Source: Actinacidiphila sp. DG2A-62 (GTDB lineage: Bacteria > Actinomycetota > Actinomycetes > Streptomycetales > Streptomycetaceae). Taken from it: a stretch of 64,000 nucleotides of DNA. A program made the translations under genes and the position numbers. The notes beneath the pieces were generated by a model that saw only the letters and a list, made by a program, of their open reading frames with translations, ran no database searches and was not told where the DNA came from. Shown here piece by piece: positions 18,354-27,340 of this stretch. The stretch's first letter is position 1, and the number at the start of each line of letters is the position of its first letter. Location of the stretch: the NCBI RefSeq assembly GCF_035825295.1, contig NZ_JAYMGI010000002.1:4946501-5010500 (forward strand), read 5' to 3'.

Positions 18354-19104
18354 GCAGCTGCGGAGGGTGGCGCGGGCCAGACGGTGCGTATCGGCGCCAG
18401 CGACGTCGCCGTGGTGCAGAGCATGACGGACAAGATCGCGGACATTCTCGATGAACTCGGCGGGGCCCACGCGCGTCCCATGGCAGCGGCGTTCGTCGTG
18501 AACCCCGCTGCTGCGCGGGATGGCGTTGCAGGCCGCGAACCTCAAGCACGCCAACAAGGCCCTGTCGCTGGCCGATTCCGCGGCCGAGGCCGCGCCTCGT
18601 TCCGGCCCGCGCCTGCAGGCGTTTCTGCGCGGACAGCAGGCCCACGGAGCGGCCCTGGTCGGCGACCGTCGTCTCGCTTTCGCCCATCTCGCCGACACCG
18701 AGGCGGCGTTGTCGAAGGCCGACAACCGCAGGGACGCGATCGGCGGATACGACCAGGCGGCGTACCACTTCCACGTGTCCAGCGTCCTGTACGCCTTGGG
18801 CGACCTTCCGGGGTCCATCGAGGCGATGAAGGCGTCGAACCGGGCACGTCCGGCGGTCGAACGCCAGGGCAACGCCCACGCCAACGGTCTGCTTGCCCAG
18901 CGCCAGATGGAGTTGGGACACCTGGAAGCGGCCTGCGAGACATGGCACGCGTTCCTCGACGACTACGCCACACTGGCCTCCGCCCGCGCCGACGAGCACT
19001 TCGACGTGCTGCGCCGCCGCATCCGCCCCCACCTGGGCAACGCGAAAGCACGCGAACTGAACACCCGTGCACGGGAGATGGCCCAGCAGAAAGCGCTGCG
19101 CTGA
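18354..19104 (+). pseudogene. truncated, frameshifted XRE-TPR regulator remnant
   Basis: The 3' part (about 18520-19104) encodes TPR-like helices (FLRGQQAHGAALVGDRRLAF, YHFHVSSVLYALGDLPGSIE, AKARELNTRAREMAQQKALR) typical of the C-terminus of Streptomyces HTH-TPR regulators. About 60 codons of upstream sequence lie in another frame (ASDVAVVQSMTDKIADILDE), the linker normally following the HTH; the shift is near 18520. The HTH is missing altogether. It is therefore a remnant; a short product from an internal ATG at 18520 is possible. Confidence 0.75.
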
Positions 19105-19178
19105 CCCGGCGCCCGCGCGTCTCGCGCCATGGGCCGGGGGCTATCTGTGCGTCGATCACGTCCATCACGGAGCTGACG

Positions 19179-19805
19179 ATGACCTACCGTGGCCTGATTC
19201 TCGACTTCGGCGGGGTTCTCACCGTCCACATGCGGCTGAACCGGGAGGCGTTCGAGCGCAGTGAGGGGCTGGAGCCCGGCGCCTACTACCGCGCGTTGAA
19301 CGAGCATCCGGACGGGGTGGCGGTCTACGCGGCTTTGGAGGTGGGCGAGGCCACGCAGGAGGACTGGAACCGCGTCATCGGCGGCATCCTCGGTATCGAT
19401 CCCACGGACCTGATGCGGCGCGCGCTGGCCAACCTCCACCTGGAGCCGGCCATGGTCGACGCCGCCCGTCGCGCCCGCGCCGCGGGCATCAAGGTCGCCA
19501 TGCTCTCCAACAGCTTCGGCCTCACGCCCTTCAACCCCTACGCAGCGCTGGGCACGTGGGACGGAGAGTGGGACACGATCGTCCTGTCCGAGCAGCTCGG
19601 CGTACGCAAGCCCGACCCGGCCATCTACGCGCACACACTGAAGCAGCTCGACCTTCCCGGCGAGGACTGCGTGTTCGTCGACGACCGCGCGGCCAACCTG
19701 CCGCCGGCCGAAGCGCTCGGCATCCGCACGATCCACCACACGCAGGTGGCCGAGACGCTCGCCCAGCTCGACGCGCTGCTGAATCGCGCGCCGACGTCGA
19801 ACTGA
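19179..19805 (+). CDS. HAD-family hydrolase
   Basis: Encodes 208 residues from ATG 19179. Motif I is LILDFGGVLT near residue 6, where the usual DxDx(T/V) is D-F-G-G-V; motif II is MLSNSFG near 108; the Lys is in VRKPDPAIY near 147; motif IV is VFVDDRAANL near 166. The layout matches GMP/IMP-type or epoxide-hydrolase-N-like HAD phosphatases of actinobacteria. Substrate unknown. The CRISPR array begins about 50 bp after its stop. Confidence 0.9.
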   Translation: MTYRGLILDFGGVLTVHMRLNREAFERSEGLEPGAYYRALNEHPDGVAVYAALEVGEATQEDWNRVIGGILGIDPTDLMRRALANLHLEPAMVDAARRARAAGIKVAMLSNSFGLTPFNPYAALGTWDGEWDTIVLSEQLGVRKPDPAIYAHTLKQLDLPGEDCVFVDDRAANLPPAEALGIRTIHHTQVAETLAQLDALLNRAPTSN

Positions 19806-19858
19806 CGTTGGACGGCATCACCGTGTCCAGTCGGTGGCCCTTCACCCATATCGCAGAG

Positions 19859-20667
19859 GCTGCGCGCCCTTTGGGCCGATGAGGAACCCGCGAGATGGCC
19901 GAGCGGTCGGTCACCGGGCGCGCCGGTTGCGAGCCCTTCGGGCTGATGAGGGACCCGTCCACACGGTCCAGTTGACCGCGCCCGGCCCGGGTTGCGAGCC
20001 CTTCGGGCTGATGAGGGACGTGCGGCAGGTCGCCAGCGCGGAGCGGGATCTGGGGTTGCGAGCCCTTCGGGCTGATGAGGAACAGGCGTCGGCGCCCACC
20101 CCGTAGACCAGGGCGTGGTGTTGCGAGCCCTTCGGGCTGATGAGGAACGGGCCGGGTGTGGTCCACGCACGGCGCGGCGGTGATGTTGCGGGCCCTTCGG
20201 GCTGATGAGGAACGCGTGTACGCCGTGCATGGGGCGACCTGATGTCCCGGTTGCGAGCCCTTCGGGCTGATGAGGAACCTCCTGTGGGAGGGCGACGACC
20301 CGGCGGAGCCGGCGTTGCGAGCCCTTCGGGCTGATGAGGGACCTTGGCCGATCTCACCGATCAGCCTCACGGCCACGTGTTGCGAGCCCTTCGGGCTGAT
20401 GAGGGACCAGGGCCGATCTCACCGATCAGCCTCACGGCCACGTGTTGCGAGCCCTTCGGGCTGATGAGGGACCTTGGCCGATCTCACCGATCAGCCTCAC
20501 GGCCACGTGTTGCGAGCCCTTCGGGCTGATGAGGGACCAGGGCCACGCAGTCCGCGATCCACCTGGAGACCCGGTTGCGAGCCCTTCGGGCTGATGAGGG
20601 ACGGTGATGTTGTGGTCGGCGCCGACGTAGACGCGGGCGTTGCGAGCCCTTCGGGCTGATGAGGGAC
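19859..20667 (-). CRISPR. CRISPR array 1: 13 repeats, 12 spacers
   Basis: Repeats of 29 nt start at 19859, 19926, 19991, 20055, 20120, 20185, 20250, 20314, 20379, 20444, 20509, 20574 and 20639; spacers are 35-38 nt. On the plus strand the repeat begins GTTGCGAGCCC and ends GATGAGGGAC or GATGAGGAAC; the centre AGCCC..GGGCT forms a hairpin. The repeat at 19859 has four mismatches and marks the old, leader-distal end, so transcription is on the minus strand from a leader at 20668-20762. Spacers at 20343 and 20473 are identical, and the one between them nearly so. The repeat at 20185 carries one substitution. Matches the neighbouring type I-B cas genes. Confidence 0.97.
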
Positions 20668-20762
20668 CCGAGGGTAAAGGCGCAGGCCAGGCCGCGTCCA
20701 CGCGGGGCTTCTCGTGGTGCTTCTGCAGCGAGCCATCGGTAGTGCATCTGCGGTGGTCAGAG
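20668..20762 (-). promoter_or_regulatory. leader of CRISPR array 1
   Basis: The 95 nt before the first minus-strand repeat align with the sequence before array 2 (29147-29241). Both begin CTCTGACC, contain GATGCA-T/C-TACCG, and end with a block matching at 21 of 24 positions (CTTTACC then TCGG directly before the repeat). Leaders carry the promoter and the integration signals for Cas1-Cas2, which explains conservation in both arrays. Confidence 0.85.
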
Positions 20763-20936
20763 CGTTTTGGGGTGGCCGAAGTCTGTCCCGCAGGCTAGTG
20801 GTTGCGAGCGCGGAGGAGCGTCGGTCGCCGCTCGCTGTCAGTGGGGCTCGCTAGCGTGCTCGTCGCGCTGTGGCCTCGCCGATGCCTTCCTGCTCTGGCT
20901 CGCTAGGCATATAGCACTTCCCTAGAGTCTTCATGA

Positions 20937-20952
20937 TCTTTCATCTGAAAGA
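20937..20952. promoter_or_regulatory. palindrome upstream of cas6
   Basis: TCTTTCATCTGAAAGA, a perfect inverted repeat with 7-bp arms and a 2-bp centre, lies 90 bp before the cas6 start in an AT-richer stretch (20905-20995) that probably holds the cas promoter. It could be an operator for control of the cas operon; no repressor is identified. The rest of 20763-21042 shows nothing else recognisable. Confidence 0.5.
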
Positions 20953-21042
20953 CGTTCGTATCGTCGTTTCTTACGTTACGTTGCTCGCCATGAATGACGG
21001 TTTAGCCTCGCTCGTGGGGCACCGCCCGTCGCACCTTGGCGG

Positions 21043-21741
21043 GTGCGCATGCGGTTGAGAGTTGATGTCGCGTCGGATGCGCCCTCCCTCGCCTGGGACA
21101 ACCTGCACGGTCCAGCGCGCGGTGTGGTGTACGGGCTGCTGCGCGAGCATGATCCCCAGCTGGCCCGGTCGTTGCACGACGACGGGTGGAAGGGGCAGCC
21201 GATGAAGCCGGTCGGTGTGGCCTGTCCGCGGTTTCGCGGGGTGCGGCGGCAGAAGGGGGTCTACGCGGCCTCGTCGCAGGGGTCGGTGTGGTTCGCGTCG
21301 CCGGTGCCGGAGATCGCGTCGGCGTTGGTGAGCGCGTTGGCCCGGCGTACGGAGATCGACTGGGGAACCGCCAAGCTGCGGGTGCGCGGCTTCACCGTCG
21401 ACATCGACAATGCGGCCGTCGCTGACGGGTTCGTCGAGGTGGCGACCGCGACGCCCGTCGTCGTCCGGCACGACAGGTGGGATCTGCTGCCCGGCGACGA
21501 GCACTACGTGGAGCGCGTGACGCACAACCTCGTGCACAAGGCGGATGTGCTCGGTCTGCCCGCCCCGCAGGGGGTGCGGGTGTTGGAAGCAGGGCCGCGG
21601 CGGCGGTTCTCCGTGCGGGGCGCGCCTCGCATCGGGGCCCGGGTGCGGCTGGGGATGGAGGCCGACGCGCGGTTCGTGGACGCCCTGCGCTCATGGGGCG
21701 TCGGGCTCGACACCATCCAGGGGTTCGGGTGGGTGGAGTGA
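21043..21741 (+). CDS. cas6: Cas6 crRNA-processing endoribonuclease
   Basis: Encodes 232 residues from GTG 21043 (an ATG at 21049 is an alternative; neither has a clear ribosome site). Cas6 cleaves the pre-crRNA at the repeat hairpin to release crRNAs. The ferredoxin-like fold ends with the glycine-rich loop DTIQGFGWVE typical of Cas6, and a conserved N-terminal segment LHGPARGVVYGLLREHD places a candidate His. It is the first cas gene and overlaps cas8 by a GTGA junction. Confidence 0.88.
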   Translation: MRMRLRVDVASDAPSLAWDNLHGPARGVVYGLLREHDPQLARSLHDDGWKGQPMKPVGVACPRFRGVRRQKGVYAASSQGSVWFASPVPEIASALVSALARRTEIDWGTAKLRVRGFTVDIDNAAVADGFVEVATATPVVVRHDRWDLLPGDEHYVERVTHNLVHKADVLGLPAPQGVRVLEAGPRRRFSVRGAPRIGARVRLGMEADARFVDALRSWGVGLDTIQGFGWVE

Positions 21742-22964
21742 CGGACGCGCCGGCACTGGCCGTGACGAGCCACCCGCTGCAGCGGGCGGGCGCCTGGGCG
21801 GCGGCGATCATCGCCGGCCGTGAACAGCCGGCGGAGATGACCGCCGACGACCTGGCAGCCGTGGCCTCCCGTCTCACGAGCGACATCTGCGAGGCGGCCA
21901 CCGCATCGAAGGACGGGGCGGCGTACGACTGGTGGAAGGTCCTGTTCGCGCTGTATCCGAACTCGAAGGCGACGCACAGCAAGCGGCCGTCGGAGCAGCG
22001 GGCGCTCAAGCCGGAGATCGAGAACCTGTTCGCTCCGGACGCCGCGGGCGCGATCGTCCGCCCCTGCACGTTCTGCGGCGCCGACGCTGGCGCGGTGTGG
22101 GCGAAGTCGAACCTGCCGCTGTTCGACACCAGCAAGGCGCTCAACACCCTGCCGCCCGGCGTCCGGGGCTGGCCGGTGTGCCACGGCTGCCGGATCGCGA
22201 TGTGGGCCCTGCCGTACGGGGCCTGGGTGACGGCCGGATCGGCGACGGTCCTGTCCTGCGAGAACGAGGCGGCGGAGCGGGAGTTCGCGCGACGCAACGT
22301 CCAGCGTGCCCGGCGCATTCTGCACGCGGGATTCAACGGACTCGTAGCCGGCGCCCGCGCCGAATTGGTCGCCGTCACCGCCCTGCGCGACGCGGCTGCC
22401 GGGCTGTGCGCCACCACCCTGTGGTCCTTCAAGAACGACAACCAGGAGCCCTGGCTGCGGGTGACCCGCACCCGCCGCGCCGTCTCCGTCTTCCTGGCGA
22501 CGGTCGACGGCAACGCGTCACTGCGGCGCGGCTGGCACCTGCTGCGGCGCGCGCTCACGCGGTACGACGCCAAAGGCGCGGTCACCGCCGGGGGAGCGGG
22601 CGAAGCCGCACGGCTGTTGTTCGAAGCCGAGGATGGCCGTAGCCGGTCGCTCCTGCTGCAACTCCACTATCTGCTGAAGGAGTCGGAGGACTCCTGGCGC
22701 CTGGCCGACCGGGACGCCCTGACCCGACTCGCCTTCACCTACGCCGAAGAGGTCTACGGAATGACAACGGACCTGGAGCCCGTGGCCGTCCTGCTCACCG
22801 AGTGGATCGCCCGGGGTAGCAGCCCGCGCGGTCGCCTCGCCGAGTACAACAACGCCGCGCTGAGCGACTACCACCTCGGGCAGCTCCTGCTACGGGCGTC
22901 CGTGCGGCTGCAGATGGACGACACCGGCACGCCCATGGCCGGCCCCAGTACTGGGCGCCGCTGA
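21738..22964 (+). CDS. cas8: Cas8 (Cst1-like large subunit of type I-B Cascade), shortened by frameshift
   Basis: The readable frame encodes 408 residues from GTG 21738, overlapping cas6. Two CxxC zinc-finger halves are visible, PCTFCGADAGAVWAKSNLP and WPVCHGCRIAMWAL (residues about 110-155), the signature of Cst1/Cas8 proteins of the I-B Tneap group. The protein recognises the PAM within the interference complex. The frame stops at 22964, but homologous-looking coding continues in the next frame to 23170. One missing C in the CCCC run at 22943-22946 would rejoin them. Whether the shift is real decides if interference is functional. Confidence 0.85.
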   Translation: MTDAPALAVTSHPLQRAGAWAAAIIAGREQPAEMTADDLAAVASRLTSDICEAATASKDGAAYDWWKVLFALYPNSKATHSKRPSEQRALKPEIENLFAPDAAGAIVRPCTFCGADAGAVWAKSNLPLFDTSKALNTLPPGVRGWPVCHGCRIAMWALPYGAWVTAGSATVLSCENEAAEREFARRNVQRARRILHAGFNGLVAGARAELVAVTALRDAAAGLCATTLWSFKNDNQEPWLRVTRTRRAVSVFLATVDGNASLRRGWHLLRRALTRYDAKGAVTAGGAGEAARLLFEAEDGRSRSLLLQLHYLLKESEDSWRLADRDALTRLAFTYAEEVYGMTTDLEPVAVLLTEWIARGSSPRGRLAEYNNAALSDYHLGQLLLRASVRLQMDDTGTPMAGPSTGRR

Positions 22965-23170
22965 TCGAGCGCCGCCCGCGGGCCTGGGAGCAGCGGCTGC
23001 TGCTCTCCGCGCGGGTGCTTCTGCTGCTTCAGCAGCGCGGTGTCGCGGTCGGCGCGAAGGCGCCCGACCCCGAGGAGGAACGGCGGATCGAGGCCGAACT
23101 GGATCGGCCGCCGTTCGACGACAGCCACGACGACTTCGCGGCGGACGACTACAGCATGGGACCGGCGTAA
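22947..23170 (+). other. cas8: displaced C-terminal part of Cas8
   Basis: Plus-strand frame reading QYWAPLIERRPRAWEQRLLL onward, ending DDYSMGPA with TAA overlapping the cas7 ATG (TAATG). It has no start of its own and lies exactly where the Cas8 C-terminus should be, with the usual tight coupling to cas7. Best read as the frameshifted end of Cas8, giving a full length of about 477 residues. Confidence 0.8.
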
Positions 23171-24240
23171 TGAGCTATCTGGCAGGGACGGTCGTACTCG
23201 CGGTCCAGGCGGGCGCGCCCAACAACGGCAAGGGCGAGGACACCACGGCGCGGGTGAAGTACGCGCAGGTGCGCGGACGTAAGCACCCTTACGTCTCCGC
23301 GCAGGCGGTACGCCGCTGGATTCGCGACGGCATGGTCGAACTCGGTGACAAAGCCTCCCCGGTGACGCGGGTGGGCAAGGCGCAGGGCAAGGCGCAGAAG
23401 GCCAACACCGAGGCGAACCCCGTCAAGTTCGCCGACGACGACCTGTTCGGCTACATGAAGGCCGGTGCCAAGCGGGACGACTCGGCGACGACGCTGCGCG
23501 ACAGCCCGTTCATGCTCGGCACACTGATGTCCGTCGAACCGGTCTACCCCGCGGTGGACTTCGGAGTGATGTCGCGCGGGGTGACCGAACCGGTGCTGCA
23601 CGGGCACGAGTTCTACACCGCCGACCTCGCGGCCCCGTTCCTTCTGGACCTGCCGCGCGTGGGCACCTTCACCCTTCCGAACGCCGACGGGGTGGGTCGC
23701 CCCAATTACCTCACCGCGGAGCAGGCGCTCCAGGTGGCGGAGGCGACCGCCCACGGCGCGAGCACCCTGCACTTCCGCGATCAGCCCGCTGTACGGCTCC
23801 CGCTGGAGGAGCGCGCCCGGCGCGCCGCGCTGCTGCTGGAGGCCATGGCGAATCTCAGCGGAGGGGCCAAGCAGGCGCTCCACTACGGGGACCGGGTGCC
23901 GTCGCTGATCGTCCTGGTCCCGTTCAAGGGCGGCATCAACCCCCTGGCCAACGTCATCGACAGCGACATGGTCACCGGGGTGCGAGTCCGCGGCGACGTG
24001 CTGCGCCAGGAACTGGAGGCGTGGCAGGGGGAGTGGGAGGCGCCGGTGCGCGTCGGATGGCGTCCCGGCTTCCGTGACCAGGCCCGCGAGGACTTCGAGA
24101 AGCAGTGCAAGGACCAGATCGACGACGGAACCGTCGTGATCGGTCACCCTCGGACCGTGCTGCTCGACCTGGCCAGGGAACTGCGCGACGGCAAGCGCAA
24201 CGCCTGGTTCGACGACCCGGTCCGGCAGGAGGTGCGGTGA
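23170..24240 (+). CDS. cas7: Cas7 (Cst2/DevR-type Cascade backbone)
   Basis: Encodes 356 residues from ATG 23170. Cas7 forms the helical backbone that covers the crRNA spacer. Family features: N-terminal LAGTVVLAVQAGAPNNGKGE, the RKHPYVSAQAVRRWIRDG segment near residue 35, YPAVDFGVMSRG near 125 and LSGGAKQALHYGDRVPSLIV near 225, all characteristic of Cst2/DevR proteins. The stop overlaps the cas5 start (GTGA). Confidence 0.93.
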   Translation: MSYLAGTVVLAVQAGAPNNGKGEDTTARVKYAQVRGRKHPYVSAQAVRRWIRDGMVELGDKASPVTRVGKAQGKAQKANTEANPVKFADDDLFGYMKAGAKRDDSATTLRDSPFMLGTLMSVEPVYPAVDFGVMSRGVTEPVLHGHEFYTADLAAPFLLDLPRVGTFTLPNADGVGRPNYLTAEQALQVAEATAHGASTLHFRDQPAVRLPLEERARRAALLLEAMANLSGGAKQALHYGDRVPSLIVLVPFKGGINPLANVIDSDMVTGVRVRGDVLRQELEAWQGEWEAPVRVGWRPGFRDQAREDFEKQCKDQIDDGTVVIGHPRTVLLDLARELRDGKRNAWFDDPVRQEVR

Positions 24241-24941
24241 TCCCGCCCCAGCGGACAGCGACCGCGACAGCTGAGCCCGTCCCGGCCTGGCGCGCGGAGT
24301 TCCACGCCCCGGTGGCCTCCTTCCGCGACCCGCTCTTCCCCGGTGTCACCCGCGGGCTCCCCGTCCCGCCGCCGTCGACCGTACGCGGCATGCTGGCGGC
24401 GGCCACCGGGGAATCGCTGGAGCCGGTGGTCCTGGGGATGGCCGCGTGGTCCGAGGGCAGCGGCGTGGACACCGAGACGTACCACCCCATCGCGGCGGAC
24501 GGCACCAACCCGTCCTCCGGCGGCAGGGTGCGGGCCGTCAAGGGCGGGATGACGATCAGGGACCGCAGTTTCCTCGTCGACGTCCACCTCACCGTGTGGC
24601 TCCCGGAGCCTGACGGGGAACGGATCGCCCAGGCGCTCCGCCGCCCGCGCTGGCCGCTGCGCCTGGGCCGCTCGCAGGACGTCGTGCACCTCGAAGCCCT
24701 GCGCCGGGTGGAACTGCAGCCGGCCGCGACCGCTGTCGTGGACCACGCCCTGGCACCGCGGGACGGGCACGCGGTGGGTGCGGCGTTCGACTACCGCATG
24801 GCGACCCAGGTATCCCTCGACCGGCTGACGACCGCCTGGTCGGATTACCTGTGGTGCGACGAGCCCACTGGAGAGCAGCCGGTGTCCGGAGCCCTGCGCG
24901 ACCCGGACGGAGGCCGGGCCGTATGGCTGCTGGCCCCCTGA
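24237..24941 (+). CDS. cas5: Cas5 (Cas5t-type)
   Basis: Encodes 234 residues from GTG 24237. The N-terminal FHAPVASFRDPLFPGVTRG and PPPSTVRGMLAAATGES are the conserved RAMP start of Cas5 proteins, and WPLRLGRSQDVVHLEAL near 140 is the later conserved block. Cas5 caps the 5' end of the crRNA in Cascade. It overlaps cas3 by 19 bp. Confidence 0.92.
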   Translation: MIPPQRTATATAEPVPAWRAEFHAPVASFRDPLFPGVTRGLPVPPPSTVRGMLAAATGESLEPVVLGMAAWSEGSGVDTETYHPIAADGTNPSSGGRVRAVKGGMTIRDRSFLVDVHLTVWLPEPDGERIAQALRRPRWPLRLGRSQDVVHLEALRRVELQPAATAVVDHALAPRDGHAVGAAFDYRMATQVSLDRLTTAWSDYLWCDEPTGEQPVSGALRDPDGGRAVWLLAP

Positions 24942-27340
24942 CCGCGGGCGGACGGCAGCGCAGCCTTGCTGATCTGCGCGCCAAGTCGCGTCCCAGGCAC
25001 GACCCGGAACGGCTGACCACTCACCTGCGCGCGGTGCACGACGCCGTGGCGCAGATCGAAGCCCGCATCGCCGCCGCCGGGCCCATCGCGACGCGGTCCG
25101 GGTTCTGGACGGCCGTCCGCCGCGCGGCGCTCCTGCACGACGCCGGGAAAATCGCTGAAGGCTTCCAGCGGCAGGTCGAGCCCGGTGGGGCGGTGTGGGG
25201 CGAGCGGCACGAGGTCCTCTCGCTCGCCTACCTCGACCTGCTCGCACCGGCTGCGGGGTGGAGCAGCGCCGAGCGGCTGCTGATCGGCACGCTGGTCGCC
25301 TCCCACCACCGGGCGCTGCACGCCGCGTCGTCGCTCGGTGGCGGGAAGCCGGCGCTGTCCCGCGTGTACAACGAACGGACCAAGTGGGAGGAGGCGTTCT
25401 CCGCCACATCCGGGCCGGACGGCACCGTGGTTCAGGTACCGCGCTACCTGCACCAGCAGTTCCTCGCCTGGCTCAGCGGCTTCCTCGCCGTCGACCCGCC
25501 GCCGGCCGGCCGTGAGGACCCGCCGCTGGCACACCGCGCCAGCTGGGAACTCACCGATGTGCTCGACGCCTGGCGCGACCCGGTGAAACCCCACACGGGG
25601 CTGCTGGCCGTGCTCGCCCAAGGCGCGCTCACCCTGGCCGACCACGCCGGTTCCGCCCACGAGCGGCTCCAGACCCACATGCCGCTGCTGCCCGACTACC
25701 TCGAGCGGCTGCCGTACCCCGCCCATCAGCACCAACGGGAGGCCGGGACGACCCTGGGCCACCTCGTCCTCGTCGCCCCGACCGGCAGCGGCAAGACCGA
25801 AGCCGGCCTCGCCTGGGCCGCCCGCCAGGCCGACACCATGCCCGGACAGCCCCGCGTCGTGTGGACCCTGCCGTACCGCGCGTCGCTCAACGCGATCCGC
25901 CGCCGTTTCGAGAAGGGACTCGCCCCCGCTCCCGGCGAGCGCACCGCGGACATCGGCCTCCTGCACGGAGCCGTCGCGCGCACGCTCCTCTACGAAGCGG
26001 TCGAGGAGGACTGCGGGCCGGACACCGCCACGCGCCCGGTCCCCGACAAGGGCGACGCCGGCAAGGCACGGGCGCGGGCCAACGCCATGCGGCTGTTCGC
26101 CCAGCGGGTGCGCGTCGCGACCCCGTACCAGCTGCTCAGCGCCGCCATCGCCGGGCCTTCGCACTCCTCCGTCCTGCTGGAGCAGGCCAACTGCCTGTTC
26201 GTGATGGACGAACTGCATGCCTACGAGCCGGAGATCCTGGGACGGGTGTGCGCCGCGGCCCGGCTGTGGGAGCAACTCGGCAGCCGTTTCGCCGTGCTCT
26301 CCGCGACGCTTGCGCCGCAGCTCCTCGACCTCATCGGCGAGAGCGTCGAGCAACACGTCACCCTCCACAAGGCGCCGCCCGGCACCGCGCCGGTCAGGCA
26401 CCGCCTCGTCCTCGACGAGTGGCCGATCGACGCCCCCGACAGCGTGACCAGGCTCGGGGAGTGGCTCGGCGAGGGGCACAGCGTCCTCGCCGTCGTCAAC
26501 ACCGTCGACACAGCACAGAAGCTGTTCACCACCCTCGCCGACGAAGTCCGCGCGGCGCGGCCCGACGACCCGCAGGCGGCGCTGCTGCTCCACTCCCGCT
26601 TCAAGAACCGCGACCGCGACGCCATCGAGCGCCGGCTGCTGCGCCGGCACCCCGAACGCCGCGAAGGCGAGGCAGAGTCACGCGGCGGGCTCGTCGTGGC
26701 GACCCAGGCCGTCGAGGTCTCCCTGACCCTGGACTTCGACCGGGGCGCGGTGGAGAACGCACCGGTCGAAGCCGTCGCCCAGCGGGCTGGCCGGGTCAAC
26801 CGGCGCGGCCTCCACCCGCACGGCCCGGTCGAGTTCCGCGTGCACCGTGGGTCCGGTTTCCGCCCGTACGAGCAGGGCGCCGTCGAGGCCGCCTGGGAAG
26901 CGCTGAAGGCTCTGGGGGCCGAAGGCGCGGACGGCCTCGGCGAGCAGGACATCGACCGGCTGCTGGCCCTCGCGTACGACACCGAGTGGGGGCAGAAGTG
27001 GCTTGAGCGGGCCCGTGACGCCCGCGACGCCTTCACCGCGGAGTTCCTGACGTTCACCGACCCCTTCCACGACCGTACCGAGCACGCGAAGGCACTCAGC
27101 GAGCGCTTCGACACCGCCGAGGTGCTGCTGCGCGACGACCTCGACGAATACCGCCGGCTCGTCTCCGGCCGGCACGGCGATCCGCTCCTCGCCTCCGGCC
27201 TGCTCATCCCCCTGCGATACGGCCAACTCAACACCTACAACGCCGAACTCGACCGGCGCCTCGGCGTCTTCCTGATCGACGGCGACTACGACCCGGTCCT
27301 GGGCCTGCGCCCGCCGCCCGACCAGGAGACCATCCTGTGA
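24923..27340 (+). CDS. cas3: Cas3 helicase-nuclease
   Basis: Encodes 805 residues from ATG 24923, overlapping the end of cas5. Domains: HD nuclease at the N-terminus (LLHDAGKIAEGF with His72-Asp73, then VASHHRALH near 120), then a superfamily 2 helicase with Walker A APTGSGKTEAGL near 280, DExH box MDELHAYEP near 425, SATLAP shortly after, and the C-terminal QRAGRVNRRG motif near 625. Cas3 is recruited by Cascade to unwind and degrade target DNA. It is intact and of normal length, with all motifs present. Confidence 0.96.
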   Translation: MAAGPLTAGGRQRSLADLRAKSRPRHDPERLTTHLRAVHDAVAQIEARIAAAGPIATRSGFWTAVRRAALLHDAGKIAEGFQRQVEPGGAVWGERHEVLSLAYLDLLAPAAGWSSAERLLIGTLVASHHRALHAASSLGGGKPALSRVYNERTKWEEAFSATSGPDGTVVQVPRYLHQQFLAWLSGFLAVDPPPAGREDPPLAHRASWELTDVLDAWRDPVKPHTGLLAVLAQGALTLADHAGSAHERLQTHMPLLPDYLERLPYPAHQHQREAGTTLGHLVLVAPTGSGKTEAGLAWAARQADTMPGQPRVVWTLPYRASLNAIRRRFEKGLAPAPGERTADIGLLHGAVARTLLYEAVEEDCGPDTATRPVPDKGDAGKARARANAMRLFAQRVRVATPYQLLSAAIAGPSHSSVLLEQANCLFVMDELHAYEPEILGRVCAAARLWEQLGSRFAVLSATLAPQLLDLIGESVEQHVTLHKAPPGTAPVRHRLVLDEWPIDAPDSVTRLGEWLGEGHSVLAVVNTVDTAQKLFTTLADEVRAARPDDPQAALLLHSRFKNRDRDAIERRLLRRHPERREGEAESRGGLVVATQAVEVSLTLDFDRGAVENAPVEAVAQRAGRVNRRGLHPHGPVEFRVHRGSGFRPYEQGAVEAAWEALKALGAEGADGLGEQDIDRLLALAYDTEWGQKWLERARDARDAFTAEFLTFTDPFHDRTEHAKALSERFDTAEVLLRDDLDEYRRLVSGRHGDPLLASGLLIPLRYGQLNTYNAELDRRLGVFLIDGDYDPVLGLRPPPDQETIL

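Noticed and set aside
17494-19032. 512-codon minus-strand frame
   Set aside because: Antisense to the HTH-TPR, TrmO-like and TPR-remnant genes; no domain.
20801-20812. Extra CRISPR repeat (GTTGCGAGCG) upstream of the array 1 leader
   Set aside because: Only about nine bases match, with no hairpin and no spacing; chance similarity.
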